The notes below the pieces were generated by a model, which saw only the letters and a program-made list of their open reading frames with translations, was not told the origin of the DNA and made no database searches. This document shows positions 26,163 to 33,570 of a stretch of DNA of 64,000 bases, one piece after another (within the stretch, counting starts at the first letter, position 1; every line of letters begins with the position of its first letter). Both the position numbers and the translations under genes were made by a program. The stretch is from Arthrobacter sp. MMS18-M83 (GTDB taxonomy: Bacteria; Actinomycetota; Actinomycetes; Actinomycetales; Micrococcaceae), in the NCBI RefSeq assembly GCF_026683955.1, contig NZ_CP113343.1:3472001-3536000 (forward strand). The letters are read 5' to 3'.

Positions 26163-26600
26163 GACGCTCGCTCACTCTTGTCGGGTCCTGACCCGACGCT
26201 CGCTCACCTTTGTCGGGTCCTGTCGCGACGCTCGCTCACCTTTTTCGGGTCCTGACCCGACGCTCGCTCGCCTTTGCCGGGTCCTGTCGCGACGCTCGCT
26301 CACCTTTGAGGGCAATCCCCGAAACCCTCCTCCAGGTGATCTGAGCGAGCGTCCGCCCACAACCGTTGATACGTGAGCGAGGGTCCGCGGATTGGCGGCT
26401 ATAAGTGAGCGAGCGTTCATTGGAGTCAAGGGGGATTGGCGGTGTTCGGTTGACGACGGCGTTCCCGTCCACCGACGCTCGCTCACCTTTGTCGGGTTCT
26501 GACCCGGCGCTCGCTCACCTTTGTCGGGTTCTGACCCGGCGCTCGCTCACCTTTGTCGGGTTCTGACCCGGCGCTCGCTCACTCTTGTCGGATTTTCTGC
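26163..26600. repeat. 32-bp-period tandem repeat array A
   Basis: Core GACGCTCGCTCACCTTT recurs with an exact 32-bp period at 26163, 26195, 26227, 26259 and 26291, and again (as GGCGCTCGCTCAC variants) at 26474, 26506, 26538 and 26570. Between the blocks lie three inverted copies of the core, GAGCGAGCGTC-like, at about 26343, 26375 and 26407. The rest of each unit is GTCGGGTCCTGACCCG-like and itself palindromic. The array lies between citE and the IS3 element and is not coding. Confidence 0.9.
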
Positions 26601-26620
26601 AGGCTGAACCGTCCCGGGAA

Positions 26621-27577
26621 TCATGCCGCCTGTTTGTTGGCGGCGACGTCGGGTAACGAGCCGATTTCTCGAGCATAGTATGCCTGCTCGAATTCCTCGG
26701 GCGTCTGGTGGTCCAGTGCGGAATGCAGGCGTTCGGTGTTGTACCAGTGGACCCACTCGAAGACGATCTCCATCACCTCGGTTTCGGTCTTCAACGCGCC
26801 GGCGCGGAAGGGTGAATCCTTCGCGACAGCTTCGTTCTTGAAGAGCCCCATCACGGTCTCCGCGGCAGCGTTGTCATAGGCATCACCGACGCTGCCAATG
26901 GATGGCTGCAGGCCCTCCAGGGCCAGGGTCTCGGTGTACCGGATGGAGGTGTACTGGCTGCCCGCATCCGAGTGATGGATCAGTCCTGCCGGTACCGGCC
27001 GGCCGGTGTGCTCGCGGCGCCACAGTGCCATCCGCAGGCAGTGTTCGACGAACGCGGTGTCCTTGATCGTTGAGGTCTCCCACCCGACGATTGCCCGGGA
27101 GTACAGGTCGATGACCAATGCGACGTAGACGAATCCGGAGTAGACCGGCACGTAGGTGAAATCGGTCACCCAGATCCGGTTCGGGGCCGGGGCGGTGAAG
27201 TCCCGATTCAGCAGGTCGCCAGCGCGCCGGCCGTCCTTGCCGGGGATTGTGGTGCGGGTCTTGCGGCCTCTGATGAGGCCGTTCATGCCTTCTTCGCGCA
27301 TGAGCCGGTCCATGGTGTGCTTGGAGGTTTCCGGGAAGCCGTTACGGCGCAGCCACTGCGTCATCTTCCGCCTCCCGTAGATAATCTCGGGCCTGGGGCG
27401 TCCCTTCGCATCGGGGACTTTCAAGCTGCGGAGTGCGTCGGTGATACGTGCGTCTTCGATGGTGCGCGGGGCCGGCGGGCGTTTCTTCCACGCCCGGTAG
27501 GTTCGTGCGGCGACCTGCGCGCCCTGCTCCCGCAGGACGGCGCAGATCGACTCGACCGCATAACCAACAGCCCGCAT
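26621..27577 (-). CDS. IS3-family transposase OrfB (DDE integrase domain)
   Basis: A 318-residue DDE transposase catalytic subunit. The HTH_21-like region (TMDRLMREEGMNGLIRGRK) precedes the rve domain; catalytic residues are Asp139 (WVTDFTYV), Asp204 (HHSDAGSQYT) and Glu240 (DNAAAETVMGLFKNE), with exactly 35 residues between the second Asp and the Glu. The ATG at 27577 is probably not the natural start: its frame stays open upstream into orfA (reading LICRFIDEM before the Met), at -1 relative to orfA, so a fused OrfAB made by -1 frameshifting is expected. All catalytic residues are intact. Confidence 0.93.
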   Translation of the reverse strand: MRAVGYAVESICAVLREQGAQVAARTYRAWKKRPPAPRTIEDARITDALRSLKVPDAKGRPRPEIIYGRRKMTQWLRRNGFPETSKHTMDRLMREEGMNGLIRGRKTRTTIPGKDGRRAGDLLNRDFTAPAPNRIWVTDFTYVPVYSGFVYVALVIDLYSRAIVGWETSTIKDTAFVEHCLRMALWRREHTGRPVPAGLIHHSDAGSQYTSIRYTETLALEGLQPSIGSVGDAYDNAAAETVMGLFKNEAVAKDSPFRAGALKTETEVMEIVFEWVHWYNTERLHSALDHQTPEEFEQAYYAREIGSLPDVAANKQAA

Positions 27578-27597
27578 TTCGTCGATGAACCGGCAGA

Positions 27598-27909
27598 TCA
27601 GCGGCGGCGAGGGTCGAGCTCCCTCGCGAAGAAAATCGAGGCCTGTTTCAGGATCTCGTTGGACTCCTTCAAGTCCCGAACCTCGGCCCGAAGCCGCTTG
27701 ATCTCCTCCAGCTCGTCACTGCTTGGTCCGGTCTTCTCACCGGCATCGACCTGGGCCTGGACAACCCAGCGGCGCAGCGACTCAGGACCGACTCCGAGCT
27801 TCGGGGCCAGCGCCTTGCAGGCAGCATAAACAGACGGGTATTCGGACAACCGATCCAAGGTCATGCGCACAGCACGGTCACGGACTTCGGGCGGGAACTG
27901 CTTGGGCAT
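27598..27909 (-). CDS. IS3-family transposase OrfA (HTH)
   Basis: A 103-residue protein with an N-terminal helix-turn-helix (PPEVRDRAVRMTLDRLSEYPSVYAACKALAPKLGVGPESLRRWV) and a C-terminal leucine-zipper-like coiled coil (ELEEIKRLRAEVRDLKESNEILKQASIFF) that binds the element ends and dimerises. The start at 27909 fits the family MPKQFPPEVR beginning; the longer ORF to 27945 was trimmed. It ends at a stop that overlaps the open upstream extension of orfB. Confidence 0.92.
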   Translation of the reverse strand: MPKQFPPEVRDRAVRMTLDRLSEYPSVYAACKALAPKLGVGPESLRRWVVQAQVDAGEKTGPSSDELEEIKRLRAEVRDLKESNEILKQASIFFARELDPRRR

Positions 27910-27959
27910 AATCACTATCTTTCTCACAGAAGATAGCGGCATCAAACGGTAATACTGGA

Positions 27960-28080
27960 ACCGGTCTTGAGCCGGTGTGGCTCACACTCAAACTGACGTG
28001 CTTTCGGGCACTGTCTTTCCCGGGATCTGTCCACCGGCTCAAGGTCCGTCAAGGGTGCGTTGAGCCAGGCGGACATGACT
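27960..28080 (+). ncRNA. candidate bridge RNA of the IS110 element
   Basis: Recent work on IS110 elements shows a structured bridge RNA encoded in the non-coding end upstream of the transposase. Here a perfect 12-bp long-range helix (CTTGAGCCGGTG at 27966-27977 with CACCGGCTCAAG at 28032-28043) encloses a loop containing GTGC-TTTCGG-GCAC and the segment TCCCGGGAT (28018-28026). A second stem-loop follows, GTCCG-TCAA...TTGA...CGGAC (28044-28074), with an internal loop. This is the layout of two guide-bearing loops; the RNA ends are not determined. Confidence 0.5.
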
Positions 28081-28184
28081 TCATAGGAGCCTGATTCGAC
28101 CAGTCCCATTACCGTTTTGTCTGCCCACCTGGCCCGCGCCCCCGTCAACCAGTCATTGAACTCGAATGAGGGGCAGTCTCCATC

Positions 28185-29411
28185 TTGGCAAACGAAGCAA
28201 CCGATGTCATCGTCGGTATCGACACCCACGCCGACACGCACCACGTGGCCGTCATCACCGGATACGGCAAGCCTCTCGCGGACCGGGAATTCCTGGCGGT
28301 GGGGTCCGGATACCGCAAGATCTTGGACTTCATTGCCAGCCACGGCACGGTCACCGCGGTGGGCATCGAAGGAACAGGTTCATACGGTGCCGAACTCGCC
28401 AGGACCCTCCGCGGCGAAGGGCTGACGGTGCTGGAGGTGAACCGTCCGAACCGGGCCGAGCGCCGTCTGAAAGGCAAGTCTGATCCGCTGGACGCCTACC
28501 AAGCCGCTCAATCGGTGCTCGCCGAGCGGGGCATCTCGGTTCCGAAAGCCAAGGACGGCCCCGTTGAATGCCTGCGCATCCTGCGAACCGCGCGCTCTTC
28601 GGCAGCGAAAGCCCGCACCGTCGCGGTCAACCAGATCAAGGGTCTTCTCGTTTCGGCTCCGGAAGGACTCCGGGCGAAGTACCGGGGGCTGGGGACGCCG
28701 GCGTTGATCATGGCCCTCCAACGGGCCAGGCCCTCCGGCCACGTCGCCGACCCCGAGTACATGACCTTGCTGACGTTGAAAGCCCTGGCCGTTCGTTACC
28801 ATTCCCTGGCGGCAGAGATCGCCGCTGCGGACGCCTCACTGCAGGAAATCCTCGACACCTACGCACCGATGCTCTGTGACCTGACAGGGGTCGGGACGGA
28901 AGTGGCCAGCCAGCTACTGGTCACTGTGGGAGACAACCCGGATCGGATCGGCAGTGAACCTCAGTTCGCGGCCCTCGTCGGGGCCGCGCCCATTCCGGCA
29001 TCATCGGGGAAAACGACTCGTCACCGGCTCAGCCGGGGAGGCGACCGCAACGCCAACCGCGCCCTGCACCAGGTGGTGCTGGTCCGTATGTCATCGTGCC
29101 GCCGGACCAGAGACTACGTGAACAAACGCACTGCCGAAGGCAAGAGCAAGCGGGAGATCATGCGCTGCCTCAAACGGTACGTGGCCCGGGAAATCTACCG
29201 TCAGATCACCAACCCCCAACCGGCGCCAAGCAATGCCGACCTGCGCCAGCAACGCACCAAACTCGGATTCACCATCAATGCCGCCGCCGGCCATCTCGGC
29301 CAATGGCCCTCCGTCATTTCCCGCCTTGAGCGAGGGCTCATCCGCAACGACTCCCTTGCCGCGACCTACCGGCAATGGCTGGCCGACCAGACACCGCAAA
29401 ACGCGAATTGA
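28185..29411 (+). CDS. IS110-family transposase with C-terminal XRE-like HTH
   Basis: A 408-residue transposase. The RuvC-like DEDD domain shows Asp13 (VGIDTHADTH), Glu62 (GIEGTGSYG), Asp100 and Asp103 (KSDPLDAYQ); the transposase_20 domain has the LTGVGTEVASQLLVTVGD helix-hairpin-helix and the serine-containing PIPASSGKTTRHRLSRGGDR segment, where the nucleophilic Ser lies. Residues about 353-403 add an XRE/Cro-like helix-turn-helix (LRQQRTKLGFTINAAAGHLG, ISRLERG) beyond the normal end. The start is TTG at 28185. The gene appears intact and potentially active. Confidence 0.93.
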   Translation: MANEATDVIVGIDTHADTHHVAVITGYGKPLADREFLAVGSGYRKILDFIASHGTVTAVGIEGTGSYGAELARTLRGEGLTVLEVNRPNRAERRLKGKSDPLDAYQAAQSVLAERGISVPKAKDGPVECLRILRTARSSAAKARTVAVNQIKGLLVSAPEGLRAKYRGLGTPALIMALQRARPSGHVADPEYMTLLTLKALAVRYHSLAAEIAAADASLQEILDTYAPMLCDLTGVGTEVASQLLVTVGDNPDRIGSEPQFAALVGAAPIPASSGKTTRHRLSRGGDRNANRALHQVVLVRMSSCRRTRDYVNKRTAEGKSKREIMRCLKRYVAREIYRQITNPQPAPSNADLRQQRTKLGFTINAAAGHLGQWPSVISRLERGLIRNDSLAATYRQWLADQTPQNAN

Positions 29412-29483
29412 CAACTATAGGAGCATCCCGGGACGGTTCAGGCCTAGTTGTAAAGGTATCGGGAGCGAGTGGCCTAAACTTGG

Positions 29484-29714
29484 GTGGTGCTGAACGAATT
29501 CTGGGCCACCGCCTCCACCACCTACAAGACGCTGGTTTTCAGCGCGATGGGGCTTATCGCCGTCGGAATCATCCTGACGATTGTCGGCAACACCTCCCAC
29601 AACCAAGGGCTTGCGGTAGCCTCGCTGGCCGTGATCGGCCTCGGCCTGGTCTTGCATGTGGTGGGCATGGTGGTCCGCGGGCAGCAGATCCGCAAGGGTT
29701 TGCAGAAGAAGTAA
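29484..29714 (+). CDS. small two-TM membrane protein (DUF3188-like)
   Basis: A 76-residue protein, GTG start (29484 or 29487). Two transmembrane segments (about 18-36, LVFSAMGLIAVGIILTIVG, and 43-64, AVASLAVIGLGLVLHVVGMVV) are separated by a short polar hairpin, with a basic C-terminus RGQQIRKGLQKK. Shape and sequence resemble DUF3188 proteins, whose function is unknown. It lies just outside the IS3 right end, and its upstream region may have been changed by that insertion. It is 30 bp before the monooxygenase gene. Confidence 0.72.
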   Translation: MVLNEFWATASTTYKTLVFSAMGLIAVGIILTIVGNTSHNQGLAVASLAVIGLGLVLHVVGMVVRGQQIRKGLQKK

Positions 29715-29744
29715 CCCAGCCATGATGCTGACCGGAGTGTAGCG

Positions 29745-31244
29745 ATGACCGCGCATGCCGTAGTGATCGTCGGAGCAGGTCCCGCTGGGCTCATGCTGGC
29801 GGGCGAGCTGGCCTTGGCGGGCGTCGACGTCGGCATTGTCGAGCGGCGTGCAAACCAGGATCTCGCCGGCTCACGTGCAGGCGGTTTGCACTCGCGCACC
29901 ATCGAGGTCCTCGATCAGCGTGGAATTGCTGATCGCTTCCTGTCGGAGGGGCAGGTAGCCCAGGTGGCGGGGTTCGCCGGAGTCCACTTGGACATCAGCG
30001 ACTTTCCCACACGTCATAACTACGGGCTCGGGCTGTGGCAGAACCATATCGAGCGCATACTGGCCGGCTGGGTCGGCGAGCTGGCGGTGCCGGTCTATTA
30101 CGGACGTGAGGTGACCGGTTTCGCGCAGGACGGCACCGGCGTCGACGTCGAGCTGTCCGACGGCGAGGCGTTGCGCGCGGAATACCTCGTCGGGTGCGAC
30201 GGCGGACGCAGCTTGGTCCGTAAAGCAGCCGGCATCGAGTTCCCCGGGTGGGATCCGACCACCAGCGCTCTGATCGCCCAGGTCGAGATGGCCGAGCAGC
30301 CGCCATTGGGCGTCCACCCCAATGCCTTTGGCATCCACTCCTTCGGCAAGCTGGATTACAAGATTCTCGACGGCAAGGTGGTCTACGCGGATGGCGGGCC
30401 CGTGGGGGTCATGGTGACCGAACAGCACGTCGGAGCCACGACTGAACCCACCCTTCAGGACCTGAGCGAGGCGCTCATCGCCGTATGCGGGACGGATTAC
30501 GGGATCCACAGTCCTATCTGGATCTCCAGATTCACCGATATGACCCGGCAGGCCGCGAGCTACCGCGACAGACGAGTCCTTCTCGCCGGCGACGCGGCAC
30601 ACGTGCATGCCCCGGACGGCGGACAGGGCCTCAACACGGGTGTGCAGGATGCCGTGAATCTGGGATGGAAGCTGGCCGGGGTGGTCAAGGGGACGTCGCC
30701 GGAAAGCCTCCTCGATAGCTACCATGCGGAGCGTCACCCGGTGGCTGCGCGCGTGCTGCGCAACACGATGGCGAGTGTCGCGCTTCGCCGCCCGGACGAA
30801 CGCACGAAGGCCGTGGGCGAAACCATCTCCGAGTTGCTGGGCATGGATGAGCCGCGCAGACGATTCGCCGCGATGATGTCAGGCTTGGACATTCACTACG
30901 ACCTCAGCGAAGGACACCCGCTGCTCGGGCGCCGAATGCCCGATCTCGAACTGGCGACCTCCGAAGGCCCGCTGCGGGTCTTCACCTTTCTTCACGAGGC
31001 CCGTCCGATGCTCCTCAACCTCGGTGAGCCCGGTGGCATCGACATCACTCCATGGGCAGATCGGGTTCAGCTGATCGAGGCCACATACCTTGGTGTGTGG
31101 GAGCTCCCGGCACTCGGGGTGGTCACGGCTCCGACCGCCGTGTTGGTTCGACCGGACGGATATGTTGCCTGGGTGGGAGACGGTACCGAGCTGGGCCTCG
31201 CTGACGCGCTGGCCACGTGGTTCGGACCGCCTACCGCGGCGTAG
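29745..31244 (+). CDS. FAD-dependent aromatic monooxygenase (rifampicin-monooxygenase-like)
   Basis: A 499-residue class A flavoprotein hydroxylase. FAD/NADPH motifs: VVIVGAGPAGLMLAGEL (residues 6-22), the DG motif YLVGCDGGRSLVRKAAG, and VLLAGDAAHVHAPDGGQGLNTGVQDAVNLGWKLA. A C-terminal thioredoxin-like domain (LRVFTFLHEARPMLLNLGEPG... VLVRPDGYVAWVGD) is present, as in phenol hydroxylases and in Rox/RIFMO rifampicin monooxygenases, which this protein resembles in length and architecture. Resistance to rifamycins is a possibility, not shown; other aromatic or polyketide substrates are equally open. Confidence 0.85.
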   Translation: MTAHAVVIVGAGPAGLMLAGELALAGVDVGIVERRANQDLAGSRAGGLHSRTIEVLDQRGIADRFLSEGQVAQVAGFAGVHLDISDFPTRHNYGLGLWQNHIERILAGWVGELAVPVYYGREVTGFAQDGTGVDVELSDGEALRAEYLVGCDGGRSLVRKAAGIEFPGWDPTTSALIAQVEMAEQPPLGVHPNAFGIHSFGKLDYKILDGKVVYADGGPVGVMVTEQHVGATTEPTLQDLSEALIAVCGTDYGIHSPIWISRFTDMTRQAASYRDRRVLLAGDAAHVHAPDGGQGLNTGVQDAVNLGWKLAGVVKGTSPESLLDSYHAERHPVAARVLRNTMASVALRRPDERTKAVGETISELLGMDEPRRRFAAMMSGLDIHYDLSEGHPLLGRRMPDLELATSEGPLRVFTFLHEARPMLLNLGEPGGIDITPWADRVQLIEATYLGVWELPALGVVTAPTAVLVRPDGYVAWVGDGTELGLADALATWFGPPTAA

Positions 31245-31308
31245 TAGCGCCGGTTTCGACGATCATTCTGTTAGGTGGAGACACGTCCCGGGCCGATAGG
31301 GTTGGACC

Positions 31309-31758
31309 ATGACTATTAACCCGGACTTGCAGGGCCGCAGCTACCCTGCCGCAGAGGTGTACGACGTCGGCCGCGAAAAGATCCGGGAGTTCGCCCGGGC
31401 CGTGAAAGCCACCCACCCCGCCCACTTCGACGTCGAAGCCGCCAAAGCCCTGGGGCACAGCGACCTCGTCGCCCCGCCGACCTTCGCCATCATCGTTGCC
31501 CAGCGGGCCGATGCCCAGTTGATCGAGGACCCCGATTCCGGGATTGACTTCAGCCGCGTGGTCCACGCAGACCAGCGTTTCACGCACCACCGCGCGATTA
31601 TTGCCGGGGATCAGTTGCGGGCCGAACTGCACGTCGACGGCGTCCGCGCCATGGGCGGCGGGGCCATGATCACCACCCGTTCGGAAATTACCACGGTGGA
31701 CGGCGAAAGGGTCGCCACCACCACCTCGTCCATCCTGGTCCGCGGAGAGGGACAGTAG
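31309..31758 (+). CDS. hadA: MaoC-like (3R)-hydroxyacyl-ACP dehydratase subunit HadA-like
   Basis: A 149-residue hotdog-fold protein of the FAS1-like dehydratase/MaoC N-terminal type: RSYPAAEVYDVGREKIREFARAV, HSDLVAPPTFAIIVAQ and VHADQRFTHHRAIIAGDQL. In mycobacteria HadA is the substrate-binding, non-catalytic partner of HadB. The downstream gene 2 bp away is a HadB-like protein, supporting a heterodimer. Its place before murB and in the wider thrT-metT/secE-nusG order matches the had locus. Since Micrococcaceae make no mycolic acids, a role in general fatty-acid elongation is inferred. Confidence 0.82.
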   Translation: MTINPDLQGRSYPAAEVYDVGREKIREFARAVKATHPAHFDVEAAKALGHSDLVAPPTFAIIVAQRADAQLIEDPDSGIDFSRVVHADQRFTHHRAIIAGDQLRAELHVDGVRAMGGGAMITTRSEITTVDGERVATTTSSILVRGEGQ

Positions 31759-31760
31759 CC

Positions 31761-32198
31761 ATGAGCTTGAAACTTGAAGAACTCACCGTCGGGCAGGAAA
31801 TCGGTACCCGCAGCATTGAGGTTACCCGCCAGGACCTGGTCAAGTACGCGGGCGCGTCCGGCGACTTCAACCCGATCCACTGGAACGAATCCTTCGCTAC
31901 CGGCGTCGAACTTCCCGGAGTCATCGCCCACGGCATGTTCACCATGGGTTCCGCCGTGCAATTGGTGAGCGACTGGGCCGGCGACCCTGCCGCCGTCGTC
32001 GACTACCAGACGCGCTTCACCAAACCGGTGCTGGTCGCAGATACTACTGGTACAAGTGAGCCCGGCGCGGTGATTGAGGTTTCCGGCGTGGTGGGAGCGC
32101 TCGACGCCGATGCCCGCACCGCCCGCATCGACCTGACCGTCACCTTTGGCGGCCAGAAAGTCCTGATGAAATCCCAGGCCGTTGTGAAGCTCGCTTGA
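31761..32198 (+). CDS. hadB: MaoC-like dehydratase subunit HadB-like
   Basis: A 145-residue hotdog enoyl hydratase/dehydratase. The R-hydratase motif YAGASGDFNPIHWNESFA supplies the catalytic Asp and His, and PGVIAHGMFTMGSAVQLV completes the site. It removes water from 3-hydroxyacyl thioesters and pairs with HadA. It begins 2 bp after hadA and its stop overlaps the following MFS gene's TTG start, so all three, and possibly murB, form one transcript. Confidence 0.85.
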   Translation: MSLKLEELTVGQEIGTRSIEVTRQDLVKYAGASGDFNPIHWNESFATGVELPGVIAHGMFTMGSAVQLVSDWAGDPAAVVDYQTRFTKPVLVADTTGTSEPGAVIEVSGVVGALDADARTARIDLTVTFGGQKVLMKSQAVVKLA

Positions 32199-33517
32199 GC
32201 AGGCTGCAACAGTCAGCACCACGCGCCACCGCGGCGGAATTGTCGCGGTGGCGCAATGCTGTGGTGGTTGCGTACGGCGCGAGCGGCCTGGCTTTCTCTT
32301 CCTGGGTGTCCAGGTTGCCGGCGATCCGCGATGGACTGAACCTGACACCTGGCACCGTCGGCCTTCTGCTGATGTGCATGACGGTGGCATCGTTCGTTTC
32401 CGTCTCCGCGTCCGGAGTGATCGTGATCCGGCTGGGATCACGGTTGACCACCCGGATCGGCGGCGCCATGGTGGGCGTCGGCCTGGCGGTCGCCGGTTTT
32501 GGCACGTCCGTGCTGGCAAACCCGGTGGTGGTGGCGGCCGGGCTCATGGTGATCGGCCTCGGCACAGCCAGCTGGAACACGGCATCCAATGTAGAGGGAG
32601 CCTCGCTGGAACGCGCGCTTGAGCGGCACATCATGCCGCGTCTCCATGGATCGTTCAGCCTGGGCACCGTTGCGGGGGCAGGACTTGGTGCTTGGGCCGC
32701 CGCAGCTGGCCTGCCGGTCTTTTGGCATCTGGCTGCGGCCGGCATGGTGGTCGCCGTCTCCGTAGTCACCGCGGCCGCCTGGTTCCGAGCGGACGCCGCA
32801 CGCCATTCCACAGCACGAGGTACCGCAAAGGCCTTCAAGCCCGAAAAGCCGGACACCTTTGAAGATCCTTCAACCGGCCCCTTGCCCATCATCCAGCCCG
32901 GCCAGCAGAAACCGGCCGAACCGCTGGACAGCAAGCGCATGGTGGCCCGGGCCTGGCGCGAACGCCGGACCCTCCTGCTCGGACTGCTCGTCCTGGGGCT
33001 CGCCCTGGCAGAAGGCGCAGCAGGGGATTGGGTGGCCCTGGCGCTGGCCGATGGCCACGGTCAATCCGATGCTGCCGGAGCCGTGGGTTATGGAATCTTC
33101 GTGACGTTCATGACAGTGGGACGCTTCGCCGGGACTGTGGTCTTGGATCGCTTCGGCCGCGTCCCGGTGATGCGTTGGTGTTCTGCCACGGCCGTAGTCG
33201 GTCTGGCACTCTTTGTCTTTGCCCCGGTGCCGTGGCTCGCCTTCGCGGCCCTGGCCATCTGGGGGCTCGGTGCCTCCTTGGGCTTCCCGGTGGGTATGTC
33301 GGCCGCCGCGGACGATCCAACGCACGCCGCGGCCCGGGTTTCCGTTGTCTCCACGATTGGCTATGGGGCTTTCCTTTGCGGTCCGCCGCTGTTGGGGTTG
33401 CTGGCGGAGCACTTCGGCATCCTGCATTCATTGCTCGCTGTCCTGGTCCTGCTCGTCGCGAGTTTCTTCCTGGCGCCCGTCTCGCGGAAGCGCGCCCCTG
33501 AGCCAGCCCATCCCTGA
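32195..33517 (+). CDS. MFS transporter
   Basis: A 440-residue major facilitator protein with twelve hydrophobic segments, starting at a TTG that overlaps the hadB stop (TTGA). The N-terminal half begins WRNAVVVAYGASGLAFSSWVSRLPAIRDGLNL; a 60-residue charged loop (AFKPEKPDTFEDPSTGPLPI) divides the halves; the second half has GYGIFVTFMTVGRFAGTVVLDRFG. The pattern is like the YbjJ/fucose-permease-type MFS proteins. Substrate unknown; the conserved position between hadB and murB suggests an envelope-related role, which is an inference. Confidence 0.8.
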   Translation: MSRLQQSAPRATAAELSRWRNAVVVAYGASGLAFSSWVSRLPAIRDGLNLTPGTVGLLLMCMTVASFVSVSASGVIVIRLGSRLTTRIGGAMVGVGLAVAGFGTSVLANPVVVAAGLMVIGLGTASWNTASNVEGASLERALERHIMPRLHGSFSLGTVAGAGLGAWAAAAGLPVFWHLAAAGMVVAVSVVTAAAWFRADAARHSTARGTAKAFKPEKPDTFEDPSTGPLPIIQPGQQKPAEPLDSKRMVARAWRERRTLLLGLLVLGLALAEGAAGDWVALALADGHGQSDAAGAVGYGIFVTFMTVGRFAGTVVLDRFGRVPVMRWCSATAVVGLALFVFAPVPWLAFAALAIWGLGASLGFPVGMSAAADDPTHAAARVSVVSTIGYGAFLCGPPLLGLLAEHFGILHSLLAVLVLLVASFFLAPVSRKRAPEPAHP

Positions 33518-33570
33518 GCCAGCGCGCCCCTGAGTCGGCTGGGGCAAGCAATCCCCGCTAGGCTTGTTTG

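Larger units (their letters stand above)
27944..29427 (+). mobile_element. IS110-family insertion sequence (inserted in the IS3 end)
   Basis: Boundaries are inferred from a GCATC shared by both junctions (27939-27943 and 29423-29427); cutting one copy plus the element rejoins the IS3 end as GCGGCATC-CCGGGACGG. This gives 1484 bp: about 240 bp upstream non-coding, one transposase gene and a 16-bp tail. There are no obvious terminal inverted repeats, as expected for IS110. The exact ends could shift within the GCATC repeat. Confidence 0.75.
26605..29440 (-). mobile_element. IS3-family insertion sequence interrupted by an IS110-family element
   Basis: Terminal inverted repeats TGAACCGTCCCGGGA at 26605-26619 and its complement at 29426-29440, with a GGC direct repeat on each side (26602-26604 and 29441-29443) as a 3-bp target duplication. 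It contains orfA and orfB of an IS3 transposase. The distance from the orfA start to the right end is abnormally long because a second element sits in it. Removing 27944-29427 restores an element of 1352 bp, a normal IS3 size. Confidence 0.88.

Noticed and set aside
26172..26486. ORFs with repeated SERRDRTRQ-type residues across array A
   Set aside because: They only translate the 32-bp repeat; there is no ribosome-binding site and the frame does not survive through all units.
26163..26600. CRISPR-like array
   Set aside because: The period is regular, but the would-be spacers are near-identical within each block, cores occur in both orientations, and no cas gene is present.
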